Position numbers and translations under genes: made by a program | Notes under the pieces: model-generated | What the model saw: the letters and a program-made list of their open reading frames with translations, nothing else | Told to the model about the DNA's origin: nothing | Database searches by the model: none | In this document: positions 25,938 to 33,803 of the stretch, piece after piece | How positions within the stretch are numbered: the first letter of the stretch is position 1 | Layout of the letters: each line of letters starts with the position of its first letter | Origin: Inquilinus limosus_F | GTDB lineage: Bacteria > Pseudomonadota > Alphaproteobacteria > DSM-16000 > Inquilinaceae | NCBI RefSeq assembly: GCF_051487185.1 | Contig: NZ_JAHVDK010000004.1 | Span: 124,001-188,000, forward strand | Length of the DNA stretch: 64,000 nucleotides | Direction: 5' to 3'

Positions 25938-27197
25938 TCAAGCCGCCTTTCCGGCCTGTTCGAGCGAGCGGTCGTAGTCGAGCACGGCGCGCAGCAGCAC
26001 ATTGGCCCCGGCGGCGGCGTGGTCGAACTCGATGCTCTCCTCCTCGTTGTGGCTGATGCCCTCGCGGCACGGCACGAAGATCATCGCGGTCGGCGCCACC
26101 CGGGCGATATAGGCCGAATCGTGCCCAGGGCCGGAGACGATGCGGCGATGGGCGAAGCCGCCGGCCTGGGCCGCCGCCTCGACCGCATCGATGCAGGACG
26201 GGTCGAACTTCACCGCCGGGGAGTTCCAGATCGCGTCGACCTTGGCTTCGAGCTTCAGCTCGGCCGCGATCCGCGCGATCGCCGTCCGCGCCTCTTGCTC
26301 CATCGTCTCGATCACCTTGTCGTCGGGGTGGCGGAAGTCGATAGAGAAGAACACCTCGCCCGGGATCACGTTGCGGCTGTTGGGCCGCACCTCGACCAGG
26401 CCGACGGTTCCGACCGCGTCGGGGGCATGGGCCTCGGCAACCGCGATCACCGCCTCCACCATCCGGGCGGCGCCGCGCAGCGCATCGCGCCGCAGCCGCA
26501 TCGGGGTCGAGCCGGCATGGCTTTCACGGCCGGTCACCGTCACCTCGTACCAGCGCATGCCCTGCACGCCGGTGACGACGCCGATCACCTTCTCCTCCTC
26601 CTCGAGGATCGGCCCCTGCTCGATATGCAGCTCGAAATGGGCGCCAAGCTTGCGCTGGCCGGCCGGGGCGGCCCCCTTGTAGCCGATCCGCTCCAGCTCG
26701 TCGCCAAAGCGGTGGCCCTCGCGGTCCTCGCGGCTGTAGGCGAACTCCTTGGTGAACACCCCGGCGAAGACGCCGGAGGCCAGCATCGCCGGGGCGAAGC
26801 GGGAGCCCTCCTCGTTCGTCCAGTTGATCACCTCGATCGGCGCGTTCGTTTCGTAGCCGGTGTCGTGCAGCGTGCGCAGCAACTCCAGCCCGGAGAGAAC
26901 GCCGAGGATACCGTCGAACTTGCCGCCCGTCGGCTGGGTGTCGAGATGGCTGCCGACGCAGATTGGCGGCAGCGAGTTGTCCCGGCCCGGCCGGCGAGCG
27001 AACATGTTGCCGACCTCGTCGACCGTGACGGTGCAGCCGACCGCCTCGCACTGGCGCCGGAACCAGTCCCGCACCTGCTTGTCGAGGTCGGTGAGGGTCA
27101 GGCGCTTTACGCCGCCCTTCGGGGTCTTGCCGAACTCCGCGGTCTCCATGATCGCGTCCCAGAGGCGCTGCGGATCGATCTGGATGTTTTGCTGCAT
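25938..27197 (-). CDS. M20 family amidohydrolase (beta-ureidopropionase/carbamoylase type)
   Basis: A 419-residue zinc hydrolase of the hydantoinase/carbamoylase family. Metal-ligand motifs are GSHLDTQPTGGKFDG around residues 84-98, NEEGSRF (catalytic Glu), and the distal SGPGHDSAYIAR and GISHNEEE. In reductive pyrimidine catabolism PydC of this family cleaves N-carbamoyl-beta-alanine to beta-alanine, CO2 and ammonia. The preT-preA genes upstream and the coupled importer make that the best call. Allantoate or N-carbamoyl-amino-acid hydrolase activity is an alternative. Confidence 0.85.
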   Translation of the reverse strand: MQQNIQIDPQRLWDAIMETAEFGKTPKGGVKRLTLTDLDKQVRDWFRRQCEAVGCTVTVDEVGNMFARRPGRDNSLPPICVGSHLDTQPTGGKFDGILGVLSGLELLRTLHDTGYETNAPIEVINWTNEEGSRFAPAMLASGVFAGVFTKEFAYSREDREGHRFGDELERIGYKGAAPAGQRKLGAHFELHIEQGPILEEEEKVIGVVTGVQGMRWYEVTVTGRESHAGSTPMRLRRDALRGAARMVEAVIAVAEAHAPDAVGTVGLVEVRPNSRNVIPGEVFFSIDFRHPDDKVIETMEQEARTAIARIAAELKLEAKVDAIWNSPAVKFDPSCIDAVEAAAQAGGFAHRRIVSGPGHDSAYIARVAPTAMIFVPCREGISHNEEESIEFDHAAAGANVLLRAVLDYDRSLEQAGKAA

Positions 27198-27240
27198 CGT
27201 CAGGTCCTTGGACTCATGTCCTCTTGGGCCGATCCCCCGA

Positions 27241-27765
27241 TCAGGCCGGCTTGCGGATGAAATTGGCCTCGATGGTGGAGGCCGGCTGGCCCGCCACCTC
27301 GCGGGTATAGGCCAGCTTCAGATGGGTGCCGTCGACCAGGGTGCGGCGGTACAGCTGGCGCTCGACCTTGCCGTCCTGGGTGGTGCCGACAACCTCGACC
27401 GTCAGGGTCGGGCCGGAGAGGCTGGCGGTGGCGTAGGCGCGGTCGGCCGGGACCGTGGCGGTCCAGAACTTCGGCCGGGTGGACGGCTGGAAAGCCAACT
27501 CGCGCTCGCGGAACTCCAGCCCGTCGCCGGGCCGGCCGGCTTGGACGTTGCGCCAGAACAGCCGGAAGCCGCCATCGGTCTGCGGCTCGACGATCACCGC
27601 CGCCGCCCGCTGCACCTCCTCTTCGCTCGCGCCGATCCAGGAGCCGGCGAAATCATCGATCTTCGCTTCCGCCACCGGCCGGGAGGCCGGTTCCTCGCCG
27701 GCGCATCCGGCGAGCGCCGCGGCCACGATACCCACCAGCATCGCGCGTCGCATGAGAGCCATCAT
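27241..27765 (-). CDS. Putative lipoprotein, unknown function
   Basis: A 174-residue protein with a lipoprotein signal: a hydrophobic stretch ending LAGC at about residue 20. Two consecutive ATGs (27765, 27762) follow GAGGGG. The mature part contains a single beta-rich region with no catalytic motif that I recognise (WIGASEEEVQRAAAVIVEPQ, then LKLAYTREVAG). It lies between preA and the M20 gene on the same strand, so it may be carried in the same transcript, although spacers of 43 and 107 bases allow separate expression. It is not a known pyrimidine-pathway part. Confidence 0.7.
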   Translation of the reverse strand: MMALMRRAMLVGIVAAALAGCAGEEPASRPVAEAKIDDFAGSWIGASEEEVQRAAAVIVEPQTDGGFRLFWRNVQAGRPGDGLEFRERELAFQPSTRPKFWTATVPADRAYATASLSGPTLTVEVVGTTQDGKVERQLYRRTLVDGTHLKLAYTREVAGQPASTIEANFIRKPA

Positions 27766-27872
27766 TCCCCTCGCTTCGTCGTATCGAATGATCGGAAGAG
27801 AGCCATCATGACCGATCGCCCCCGAACCGACGATGCCAAATCGCATTGGCCCAATCGCGTTCAGACGAGGGG

Positions 27873-29153
27873 TTATTCGGCGGCGTCCTTGCGCATCGGG
27901 TTGTTGGGATGGTGCTGCCAGTTGAGGTAGGGCAGGCCGGTGTCGACCGGTTTCATGGTGATGCAGTTGTCGACCGGGCAGACATGCATGCACAGGTTAC
28001 AGCCGACGCATTCCGCCTCGTTGATCTCGTAGCGCCGCGCGCCTTCCGGCGTGCGCAGCTTGAAGATCGACTGGTGCGAGGTGTCCTCGCAGGCGATGTA
28101 GCACTTGCCGCACTGGATGCAGGCGTCCTGGTCGATATTGGCGACGGTCTTGAAGTTGATGTTCAGGTCCTGCCATTCGACGAAGTTCGGCACCGCCAGC
28201 CCCTGGAAGGCGCGGGTATCGGCATAGCCCTTGCCGTCCATCCAGTTGGCCAGGCCGGACGTCATGTCCTCGACGATCTTGAAGCCGTGGGTCATCGCCG
28301 CGGTGCAGACCTGGACGTTGGTGGCGCCGAGGGCCATGAACTCCGCCGCGTCGCGCCAGGTCGATACGCCGCCGATGGCCGAGATCGCCATGCCGCGGCA
28401 TTCCGGGTCGCGCGCGATCTGCCCGACCATGCGCAGCGCGATCGGCTTGACCGCCGGGCCGCAATAGCCGCCATGGGTGCCCAGGCCGTCGACCGTGGGC
28501 GTCGGCGCCATCAGGTCGAGGTCGATCGACATGATCGACTGGATGGTGTTGATCAGCGACACCGCATCCGCGCCGCCGCGCTTGGCCGCCCGCGCCGGCC
28601 CCAGGATGTTGGTGATGTTCGGCGTCAGCTTGACGATCACCGGCATGCGCGAATGCTGTTTGCACCAGCGGGTGACCATCTCGACATATTCCGGCACCTG
28701 GCCGACCGCCGAGCCCATGCCGCGCTCCGACATGCCGTGCGGGCAGCCGAAGTTCAGCTCGATGCCGTCGGCGCCGGTGTCCTCGACCAGCGGCAGGATC
28801 GCCTTCCAGCTCTTCTCCTCGCACGGCACCATCAGCGACACGATCAGCGCCCGGTCCGGCCAGTCGCGCTTGACCTGCTTGATCTCGCGCAGATTGACCT
28901 CGAGCGGCCGGTCGGTGATCAGCTCGATATTGTTGAGGCCGGCGACGCGGGTGCCGTTGTAGCTGACCGCGCCGTAGCGGGAGGAGACGTTGACGATCGG
29001 CGGATCCTCGCCCAGCGTCTTCCACACCACCCCGCCCCAGCCGGCGCGGAAGGCGCGGACGACGTTGTACTCCTTGTCCGTCGGCGGCGCCGAGGCCAGC
29101 CAGTACGGGTTCGGGGAGCGGATCCCCAGGAAGTCGTTGCTCAGATCGGCCAT
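27873..29153 (-). CDS. preA: NAD-dependent dihydropyrimidine dehydrogenase subunit PreA
   Basis: PreA reduces uracil and thymine to the dihydro forms with electrons from PreT. The 426-residue protein has a dihydroorotate-dehydrogenase-like FMN barrel (LASAPPTDKEYNV, GIELNFGCPHGMSERGMG, AISAIGGVSTWRDA). It ends with two [4Fe-4S] ferredoxin motifs: CIQCGKCYIAC and CVGCNLCMHVCPVDNC. The ATG at 29153 has GGAGG 5 bases upstream. A toxin-antitoxin pair separates it from preT, its partner gene, although all lie on the same strand. Confidence 0.95.
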   Translation of the reverse strand: MADLSNDFLGIRSPNPYWLASAPPTDKEYNVVRAFRAGWGGVVWKTLGEDPPIVNVSSRYGAVSYNGTRVAGLNNIELITDRPLEVNLREIKQVKRDWPDRALIVSLMVPCEEKSWKAILPLVEDTGADGIELNFGCPHGMSERGMGSAVGQVPEYVEMVTRWCKQHSRMPVIVKLTPNITNILGPARAAKRGGADAVSLINTIQSIMSIDLDLMAPTPTVDGLGTHGGYCGPAVKPIALRMVGQIARDPECRGMAISAIGGVSTWRDAAEFMALGATNVQVCTAAMTHGFKIVEDMTSGLANWMDGKGYADTRAFQGLAVPNFVEWQDLNINFKTVANIDQDACIQCGKCYIACEDTSHQSIFKLRTPEGARRYEINEAECVGCNLCMHVCPVDNCITMKPVDTGLPYLNWQHHPNNPMRKDAAE

Positions 29154-29224
29154 CAAAGCCTCCTGCCAAAATCGTACGGCTCTCCGGCCGCTTGCATGTC
29201 ATCCGACCGGCGGCGCCGGCCGGG

Positions 29225-29683
29225 TCAAACCGCCAACAACACCTCGATCTCGTCCGGCAGTTGGTCGCCCCGGAACGGGTTGCGCACGGTGACGCTGCCC
29301 AGGGTCACACCGTCCGCCATGTCCTCGCTCAGCAGCGTGGTGCAGCCATGGCTGTCGGCAGTCGACAGCAGCATCGCGTCCCAGTAGCTGAACCGCTTGG
29401 CGGCGGCTTCCCGCGCCGCCGCCACGGCATTGATCTCGGTCGACGTCATGGTCGCGAACAACTCGACCCAGTCTGCGACCTGGGTCGCGGCATCGGCCGC
29501 CGGCAACAGACGGCGGCGCTGCGAGGTGACGTAAAACTCGCCCAGCGCCTGGATCGCGAGGACACAGTCCGCCTGCGCGGCGCGCTCGACGATCTGCTTC
29601 GCCCGGCGGTGCTTCTCACCCTCGGCGCTGTCGATCGCATAAACTAGGACGTTGGTGTCCAAGGTGAACCGCCTATCGGTCAT
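29225..29683 (-). CDS. PIN-domain toxin (VapC-like)
   Basis: A 152-residue PIN-domain protein, a likely Mg-dependent RNase. The acidic residues are in place: Asp in LDTNVLVYAID near the N-terminus, Glu in LGEFYVTS, and Asp in RFSYWDAMLLSTAD, followed by LLSEDM. The ATG at 29683 overlaps the end of the antitoxin gene by 11 bases, the normal arrangement for these pairs. It sits between preT and preA. Target RNA is unknown. Confidence 0.88.
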   Translation of the reverse strand: MTDRRFTLDTNVLVYAIDSAEGEKHRRAKQIVERAAQADCVLAIQALGEFYVTSQRRRLLPAADAATQVADWVELFATMTSTEINAVAAAREAAAKRFSYWDAMLLSTADSHGCTTLLSEDMADGVTLGSVTVRNPFRGDQLPDEIEVLLAV

Positions 29684-29936
29684 GCAGCGCTTCGCGGTCG
29701 AAGGGCTCCGGCGATGCGCTGCGGTAGCCATGCGCCATGCGCGCGCGGGTCCGTTCCAGCGCCGCCTGCTGGGACGGGGTCAGGACGCGCCGGCGCGACA
29801 CCGGCACCACCCGGGCCACCGGCTGGCCGCGCCGGGTGATGACGAATTCCTGGCCGGACTCGACCGCGCGGATCATCTCGGCGAAGCCCTGATTGGCCTC
29901 GCGCAGGGTAATGGTGGTGCTGGATCCGTCACTCAT
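29673..29936 (-). CDS. Phd/YefM-type antitoxin
   Basis: An 87-residue antitoxin. The N-terminal half is the DNA-binding Phd/YefM fold (TITLREANQGFAEMIRAVES, then EFVITRRGQPVARVVP). The C-terminal half is charged and probably wraps the toxin. CAGGAG lies 9 bases before the ATG. A dyad operator candidate lies directly upstream. The pair would repress its own transcription and keep the RNase inactive. Confidence 0.88.
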   Translation of the reverse strand: MSDGSSTTITLREANQGFAEMIRAVESGQEFVITRRGQPVARVVPVSRRRVLTPSQQAALERTRARMAHGYRSASPEPFDREALHDR

Positions 29937-29950
29937 GGCCTCAATCTCCT

Positions 29951-29976
29951 GAATGCACTACCAATGTAGCACATTC
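29951..29976. promoter_or_regulatory. Candidate toxin-antitoxin operator
   Basis: A 26-bp interrupted dyad, GAATG-N2-CTAC-N4-GTAG-N2-CATTC, with every named base paired by symmetry. It starts 15 bases upstream of the antitoxin ATG and overlaps the preT stop codon. Position and symmetry fit autoregulation by the antitoxin-toxin complex. Confidence 0.55.
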
Positions 29977-31333
29977 AGCGCCGCAATGCCCGGTCGATCG
30001 ACAGCGCGGCCAGCTTGCCGTCCTGCACGGCGCTGACGGTCAGGTCCTGGCCCGGCACGCAGTCACCGCCGGCCCAGACGTCGGACAGCGAGGTCTGCCG
30101 CTCCTCGTTCACGGCGATGCGGTTGCCGGCCATCTCCAGCGTCTCCGCTTCATGGGCGAAGGCCGATGGCACGAAGTACTGCCCGATAGCGGTGAAGACC
30201 TGGTCGGCCAGCAGGGTGAAGCGGTCTCCGGTGCCGATCAGCCGGCCCTGGGCGTCGAGCTGGGTGTGCTCGAACTCGATCTCCTTCACCGCGGGCCCCT
30301 TGCCGTTGACCGGCCAGCCCAGGATGCGGCGCGGCTGGGCCCAGTGGCGGATGGCGACGCCGTTGACCTGCGCCCAGTCCTGCTCCTTCCAGGTCGCCGA
30401 CATCTGCTCGGCGCCGCGGCGGTAGACCAGCGTCACCTCCTCCGCCCCCAGCCGCCGGGACTGGGTGGCGGCGTCGATCGCGGTGTTGCCGCCGCCGATC
30501 ACCACCACGCGGCGGCCGACCGGCACCGACGCCTTGTCCGTGGCCTGGCGCAGCCGGGCGATGAAGTCGACCGCGCTCTCGACCCCGGCCATGGCCTCGC
30601 CATCGCAGCCCAGGGCATTGACGGCGTTGTGGCCGAGGCCGAGGAACACCGCGTCGTAGTCGCGCCGCAGCTCGCTCAGGGAGACATCGCGGCCCAGTGC
30701 CACCGCGGTGCGGATCTCGATGCCGCCGATCTCGAGGATGTAGGCCAGCTCGGCCTGGGCGAAGCCGTCCGCCATCTTGTAGGCGGCGAGGCCGTATTCG
30801 TTCAGCCCGCCGCCCTTCTGCTTCGCCTCGAACACCACGACGTCGTGGCCGAGCACGGCGAGGCGGTGGGCGCAGGCGAGGCCGGCCGGGCCGGCGCCGA
30901 CCACGGCGACACGCTTGCCGGTCGACGGCGCACGGCTGAACAGCTGCTCACCGCGCAGGAAGACATGGTCGGTGGCGTAGCGCTGCAGGGCGCTGATCGC
31001 CACCGGCTTCTCCTCCTGGTGGTTGCGGACGCAGGCGTCCTCGCACAGCTCCTCGACCGGGCAGACCCGGGCGCACATGCCGCCCATGATGTTGGCGTCG
31101 AGGATGGTCTTCGCCGCGCCCTTCACATTGTCGGTGGCGATGCTCTTGATGAAGGACGGGATATCGATGCCGGTCGGGCAGGCCTCGACGCAGGGCGCGT
31201 CGTAGCAGAAATAGCAGCGGCTGGATTCGATCAGCGCAGTGCGGCGGTCGAGCGGCGGATGGATCTCCGCGAAGCTCTCGGCGATGCGGTCGGCGCCGAT
31301 GCGCCCGGCCGCGATGTCGGGTCCCGTCGTCAT
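29975..31333 (-). CDS. preT: NAD(P)-dependent dihydropyrimidine dehydrogenase subunit PreT
   Basis: PreT takes electrons from NAD(P)H and passes them through FAD and Fe-S clusters to PreA. The 452-residue protein has N-terminal cluster motifs (CYFCYDAPCVEACPTGID and CARVCPVEELCEDAC). It then shows an FAD site (VAVVGAGPAGLACAHRL) and a nucleotide site (VVVIGGGNTAIDAA). It ends with a glutamate-synthase-small-chain-like C-terminus (VWAGGDCVPGQDLTV). The ATG at 31333 has GGAGG 6 bases upstream. It is the first gene of the cluster and its promoter overlaps a RutR box. Confidence 0.95.
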   Translation of the reverse strand: MTTGPDIAAGRIGADRIAESFAEIHPPLDRRTALIESSRCYFCYDAPCVEACPTGIDIPSFIKSIATDNVKGAAKTILDANIMGGMCARVCPVEELCEDACVRNHQEEKPVAISALQRYATDHVFLRGEQLFSRAPSTGKRVAVVGAGPAGLACAHRLAVLGHDVVVFEAKQKGGGLNEYGLAAYKMADGFAQAELAYILEIGGIEIRTAVALGRDVSLSELRRDYDAVFLGLGHNAVNALGCDGEAMAGVESAVDFIARLRQATDKASVPVGRRVVVIGGGNTAIDAATQSRRLGAEEVTLVYRRGAEQMSATWKEQDWAQVNGVAIRHWAQPRRILGWPVNGKGPAVKEIEFEHTQLDAQGRLIGTGDRFTLLADQVFTAIGQYFVPSAFAHEAETLEMAGNRIAVNEERQTSLSDVWAGGDCVPGQDLTVSAVQDGKLAALSIDRALRR

Positions 31334-31451
31334 TCCCAGCCTCCGATGGCCGGTTCGGCCGGCCCGTCGCCTGCCGCTCCCGGCCCTCAAGCCCGGCGCC
31401 GCACCCGGTTTCCCCAGGTTTCGCAGCGCCCCCGCCTCTCCTGACCGAAAC

Positions 31452-31479
31452 GGTATCGAGAACCTGACCAAATGGTCAA
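31452..31479 (-). promoter_or_regulatory. Predicted preT promoter
   Basis: On the minus strand, TTGACC (31479-31474) and GATACC (31457-31452) are spaced by 16 bases, giving a plausible sigma-70-type -35/-10 pair. The -35 lies inside the RutR box, so bound RutR would block the polymerase. The leader to the preT start is about 110 bases. Confidence 0.55.
31464..31479. promoter_or_regulatory. RutR-type operator
   Basis: CTGACCAAATGGTCAA differs at one outer base from the known RutR consensus TTGACCA-N2-TGGTCAA. RutR is a TetR-family repressor released by uracil. The box lies in the preT promoter, and a RutR homologue is encoded at 34737-35429. Confidence 0.8.
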
Positions 31480-31493
31480 CTCTATTTTCAATT

Positions 31494-31512
31494 GATAATC
31501 AGTATCATTCTC
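31494..31512. promoter_or_regulatory. Fur-box-like site
   Basis: GATAATCAGTATCATTCTC matches 15 of 19 bases of the classical Fur consensus GATAATGATAATCATTATC. It is in the AT-rich divergent spacer, just upstream of a possible TTGTTG/CTAGAA promoter for the DUF1089 gene. Iron control of that gene, or of preT, is possible but unproven. Confidence 0.45.
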
Positions 31513-31571
31513 GTTTGTTGCGCGGCGCCGGAATCGTGCTAGAACGTTTCAGGAACAGCAGGAGACGGCGC

Positions 31572-32138
31572 ATGGACCGACATGTCCGATGGGCCCCGGC
31601 CGAAGGCATCGGCCTGGAGCATCTGCGGCTGCATCGCAGCGGCGCCTGGGTTCAGGCCGACAGCGTGGTGATCGGCGGCGACGCCCATCACAAGTCCGGG
31701 GGGGTGGAGTGGGCGCTGACCTACACCATCGTGATGGACGCCGAATGGCGGGTGCGGTCGGTGGCCGTGACCGACCATGCCGGCGACCGTCGGCTGCGGC
31801 TGTTGGCCGATGGCGGCGGCGCCTGGACCGCCGGCGACGGCACGCCGCTGCCGGAGCTGGACGGCTGCATCGATGTCGACCTGGTGGCGACGCCCTTCAC
31901 CAACACCCTGCCGATCCGTCGGCTGGGGCTGGAACCCGGCGGGTCGGCCGAGATCAGAGTGGTGTATCTGCCGCTGCCGGAACTGGTGCCCTTCGCCACG
32001 CCGCAGCGCTACACCGCGCTGGCGCTGCGGCGCTGGCGCTTCGAATCGTTGGACGGCAGCGGCTTCACCGCCGAGATCAGCACCGATGCCAACGAGCTGG
32101 TGCTGGACTATCCGGGCCTGTACCGGCGGGTGGGTTGA
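31572..32138 (+). CDS. Putative glycolipid-binding family protein (DUF1089)
   Basis: A 188-residue cytoplasmic protein of the PF06475-type family by pattern: VRWAPAEGIGLEHLRL at the N-terminus, GGVEWALTYTIVMDAEWRVRS in the first beta sheet, CIDVDLVATPFTNTLPIRRL, and the tail YTALALRRWRFES. The fold is a beta barrel proposed to bind glycolipids. AGGAG precedes the ATG at 31572. It is divergent from preT, convergent with the MarR-acetyltransferase gene, and has a Fur-like site upstream. The role is unknown. Confidence 0.82.
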   Translation: MDRHVRWAPAEGIGLEHLRLHRSGAWVQADSVVIGGDAHHKSGGVEWALTYTIVMDAEWRVRSVAVTDHAGDRRLRLLADGGGAWTAGDGTPLPELDGCIDVDLVATPFTNTLPIRRLGLEPGGSAEIRVVYLPLPELVPFATPQRYTALALRRWRFESLDGSGFTAEISTDANELVLDYPGLYRRVG

Positions 32139-32156
32139 GAGACCGTCTCTTGGGCC

Positions 32157-33086
32157 TTACAGCTCCAGCTCCCAGGTCTCGCCCACCATCTCGGGGCCGA
32201 AATCGCGGTGCGGCTTGGCGTCGACCAGGCGGAACCCGGCCTTCTCGTAGATCCGCCGGGCCGCGGTCAGCACGTCGTTGGTCCAGAGAGTGATGCGGCG
32301 ATAGCCGGCCCGGCGGGCGAAGCGGATGCATTCCTCGACCAGCCGGGCGCCGATGCCATGGCCGCGCGCCTTCGGCTCGACCAGCAGCAGCCGCAGCTTG
32401 GCGACCTCGTCGGACTGGCGCACCAGCATCACCGTGCCGACGATCTCCCCATCCAGCTCGGCCACCCAGCACTGCTCGCGCTGCGGGTCGTGGCCGCGTA
32501 GGAACTGGGCCGCGATCTCGGCCACCAGGGCCTCGAAGCCTTCGCCCCAGCCGTATTCCCGGGCGTAGAGCACGCCGTGGCGGTACACGATCCAGCCGAG
32601 ATCGCCCGGCCGGTGCGGCCGCAGCAGATAGGAGACGGCCTTGTCACGGGGCTCGCCGAGCAGCCGCTCCACCATGCGGAAGGCCTCGGTGAGCTGCGCC
32701 CGATCCCCGGCCGAGAGCGGCTGCAGCAGGCGGCCGAGCACCTCGTTCGACCGTTCCTCCAGCGGCGCCATCGCCGCCCGGCCGGCCTCGGTCGCAGCCA
32801 GCAGGTTCTGCCGCCCATCCTGCGGCGAGGGCGTGCGGGCGAGCAGGCCCTGCTGCTCGAACCGCGCCAGAATCCGGCTGAGATAGCCGGCATCGAGCCC
32901 CAGCGCCCGCCCGAGCTCGCTGGCCGTCGGCCGGTCGCGATGCACCAGCTCGTACAGCACCCGCAGCTCGGTCAGCGAAAACGGGCTCTGCAGCAGCCCT
33001 TCCTCCAGCACGCCGATCTTCTGGGTGTAGAAGCGGTTGAAGTGCCGCATCGCGGTCACATGCTCGGCCAGCTCCGCCTCGGCCAT
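32157..33086 (-). CDS. Fused MarR-type regulator / GNAT acetyltransferase
   Basis: A 309-residue two-domain protein. Residues about 1-145 form a MarR winged helix (LTELRVLYELVHRDRPTASE, LDAGYLSRILARFEQQGLL). Residues about 155-309 form a GNAT domain with the acetyl-CoA loop KARGHGIGARLVEECI and ITLWTNDVLTAARRIYEKAGF. I chose the ATG at 33086 because GGAGG lies 5 bases upstream; the in-frame ATG at 33098 contributes that ribosome site itself. The family is known, but its ligand and acetyl acceptor usually are not. Two dyads upstream suggest autoregulation. Confidence 0.9.
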   Translation of the reverse strand: MAEAELAEHVTAMRHFNRFYTQKIGVLEEGLLQSPFSLTELRVLYELVHRDRPTASELGRALGLDAGYLSRILARFEQQGLLARTPSPQDGRQNLLAATEAGRAAMAPLEERSNEVLGRLLQPLSAGDRAQLTEAFRMVERLLGEPRDKAVSYLLRPHRPGDLGWIVYRHGVLYAREYGWGEGFEALVAEIAAQFLRGHDPQREQCWVAELDGEIVGTVMLVRQSDEVAKLRLLLVEPKARGHGIGARLVEECIRFARRAGYRRITLWTNDVLTAARRIYEKAGFRLVDAKPHRDFGPEMVGETWELEL

Positions 33087-33115
33087 TCGATCCTCCATCG
33101 CGAATCGGATGACAG

Positions 33116-33142
33116 AGTCAATTTTCTATTTGACTGAGTCAA
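33116..33142. promoter_or_regulatory. Tandem MarR-type operator half-sites
   Basis: Three half-sites occur: AGTCAA (33116-33121), TTGACT (33130-33135) and AGTCAA (33137-33142). The last two form the perfect palindrome TTGACTGAGTCAA. They lie 30-56 bases upstream of the MarR-acetyltransferase start and end at the stop of the CGNR gene. Confidence 0.6.
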
Positions 33143-33727
33143 CTATATCGATGCTAACCGCTGTCTCTGCCGGAAGCGGCGGACCTTGTCCGCCGTGCCG
33201 CAATCGCTCATCAGACACCATCGGCGGCTGGCGTTCTTGCTGCGGTCGTAGAAAATCCAGCCGCAGTCATGGCCGGCACAGCGCTTCAGACGTGCCGGCT
33301 CGCCGTGGAGCAGGAGGTCGAGCGCATCCATGGCCAGGCGGTGACGGACCGCCGCCCCGTCCGTGGGCGGTGCATCCCGCCAGGTTCCCCCAGCCGCGGT
33401 GACGGCCAGCCGGCGGCGGGCGGCCGCCTCCGCCACCTCCTCCTGCAGCAGGGCCACCGCCTCCTCAGGCGGATCGGATCGGTTCGCGATGGCATCGAAC
33501 ACCGCGTGCAGCGCCTCGCGCAGCCTTATCAGCCGCGACCACTCCTCCCGGTCGATCCGGGGCGTCTCGCCGAAGGCCAGCGCGCACCAAGCGGCCAGCG
33601 CAGCAGGGTCGCCCGCCCGCTCCCGCGGCCCCGGCCCGCCCCGGCCGGACAGGGTGTTGCAAAAGTCCAGGCAGGCGAAGCCGCCGACCAGCAGCGGCTC
33701 GGACAGGGATGACGGCTCCGAAGACAT
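33143..33727 (-). CDS. CGNR zinc-finger (ABATE domain) protein
   Basis: A 194-residue putative transcriptional regulator. The N-terminal ABATE-like domain starts LLVGGFACLDFCNTLSGRGG. The C-terminal zinc finger carries CAGHDCGWIFYDRSKNASRR and then WCLMSDCG, a CGNR-type pattern with the CG and an altered NR. The ATG at 33727 is preferred, since the family starts a few residues before the LVGG motif; the upstream frame to 33769 adds an atypical extension. It is divergent from a DMT transporter gene, which it may control. Confidence 0.85.
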   Translation of the reverse strand: MSSEPSSLSEPLLVGGFACLDFCNTLSGRGGPGPRERAGDPAALAAWCALAFGETPRIDREEWSRLIRLREALHAVFDAIANRSDPPEEAVALLQEEVAEAAARRRLAVTAAGGTWRDAPPTDGAAVRHRLAMDALDLLLHGEPARLKRCAGHDCGWIFYDRSKNASRRWCLMSDCGTADKVRRFRQRQRLASI

Positions 33728-33745
33728 GAAACCACCATAACGCAT

Positions 33746-33774
33746 TTGACAGGTTTCGGCGAGTGCCATAGTGT
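33746..33774 (+). promoter_or_regulatory. Predicted promoter of the DMT transporter gene
   Basis: A perfect -35 TTGACA at 33746-33751 is followed after 15-17 bases by CATAGT/TAGTGT as a weak -10. A transcript from here would begin after the GTG at 33771, which supports the ATG at 33804 as the start. Confidence 0.4.
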
Positions 33775-33803
33775 CACCGGCAAACGACCGAAAGACGGTT
33801 ACG

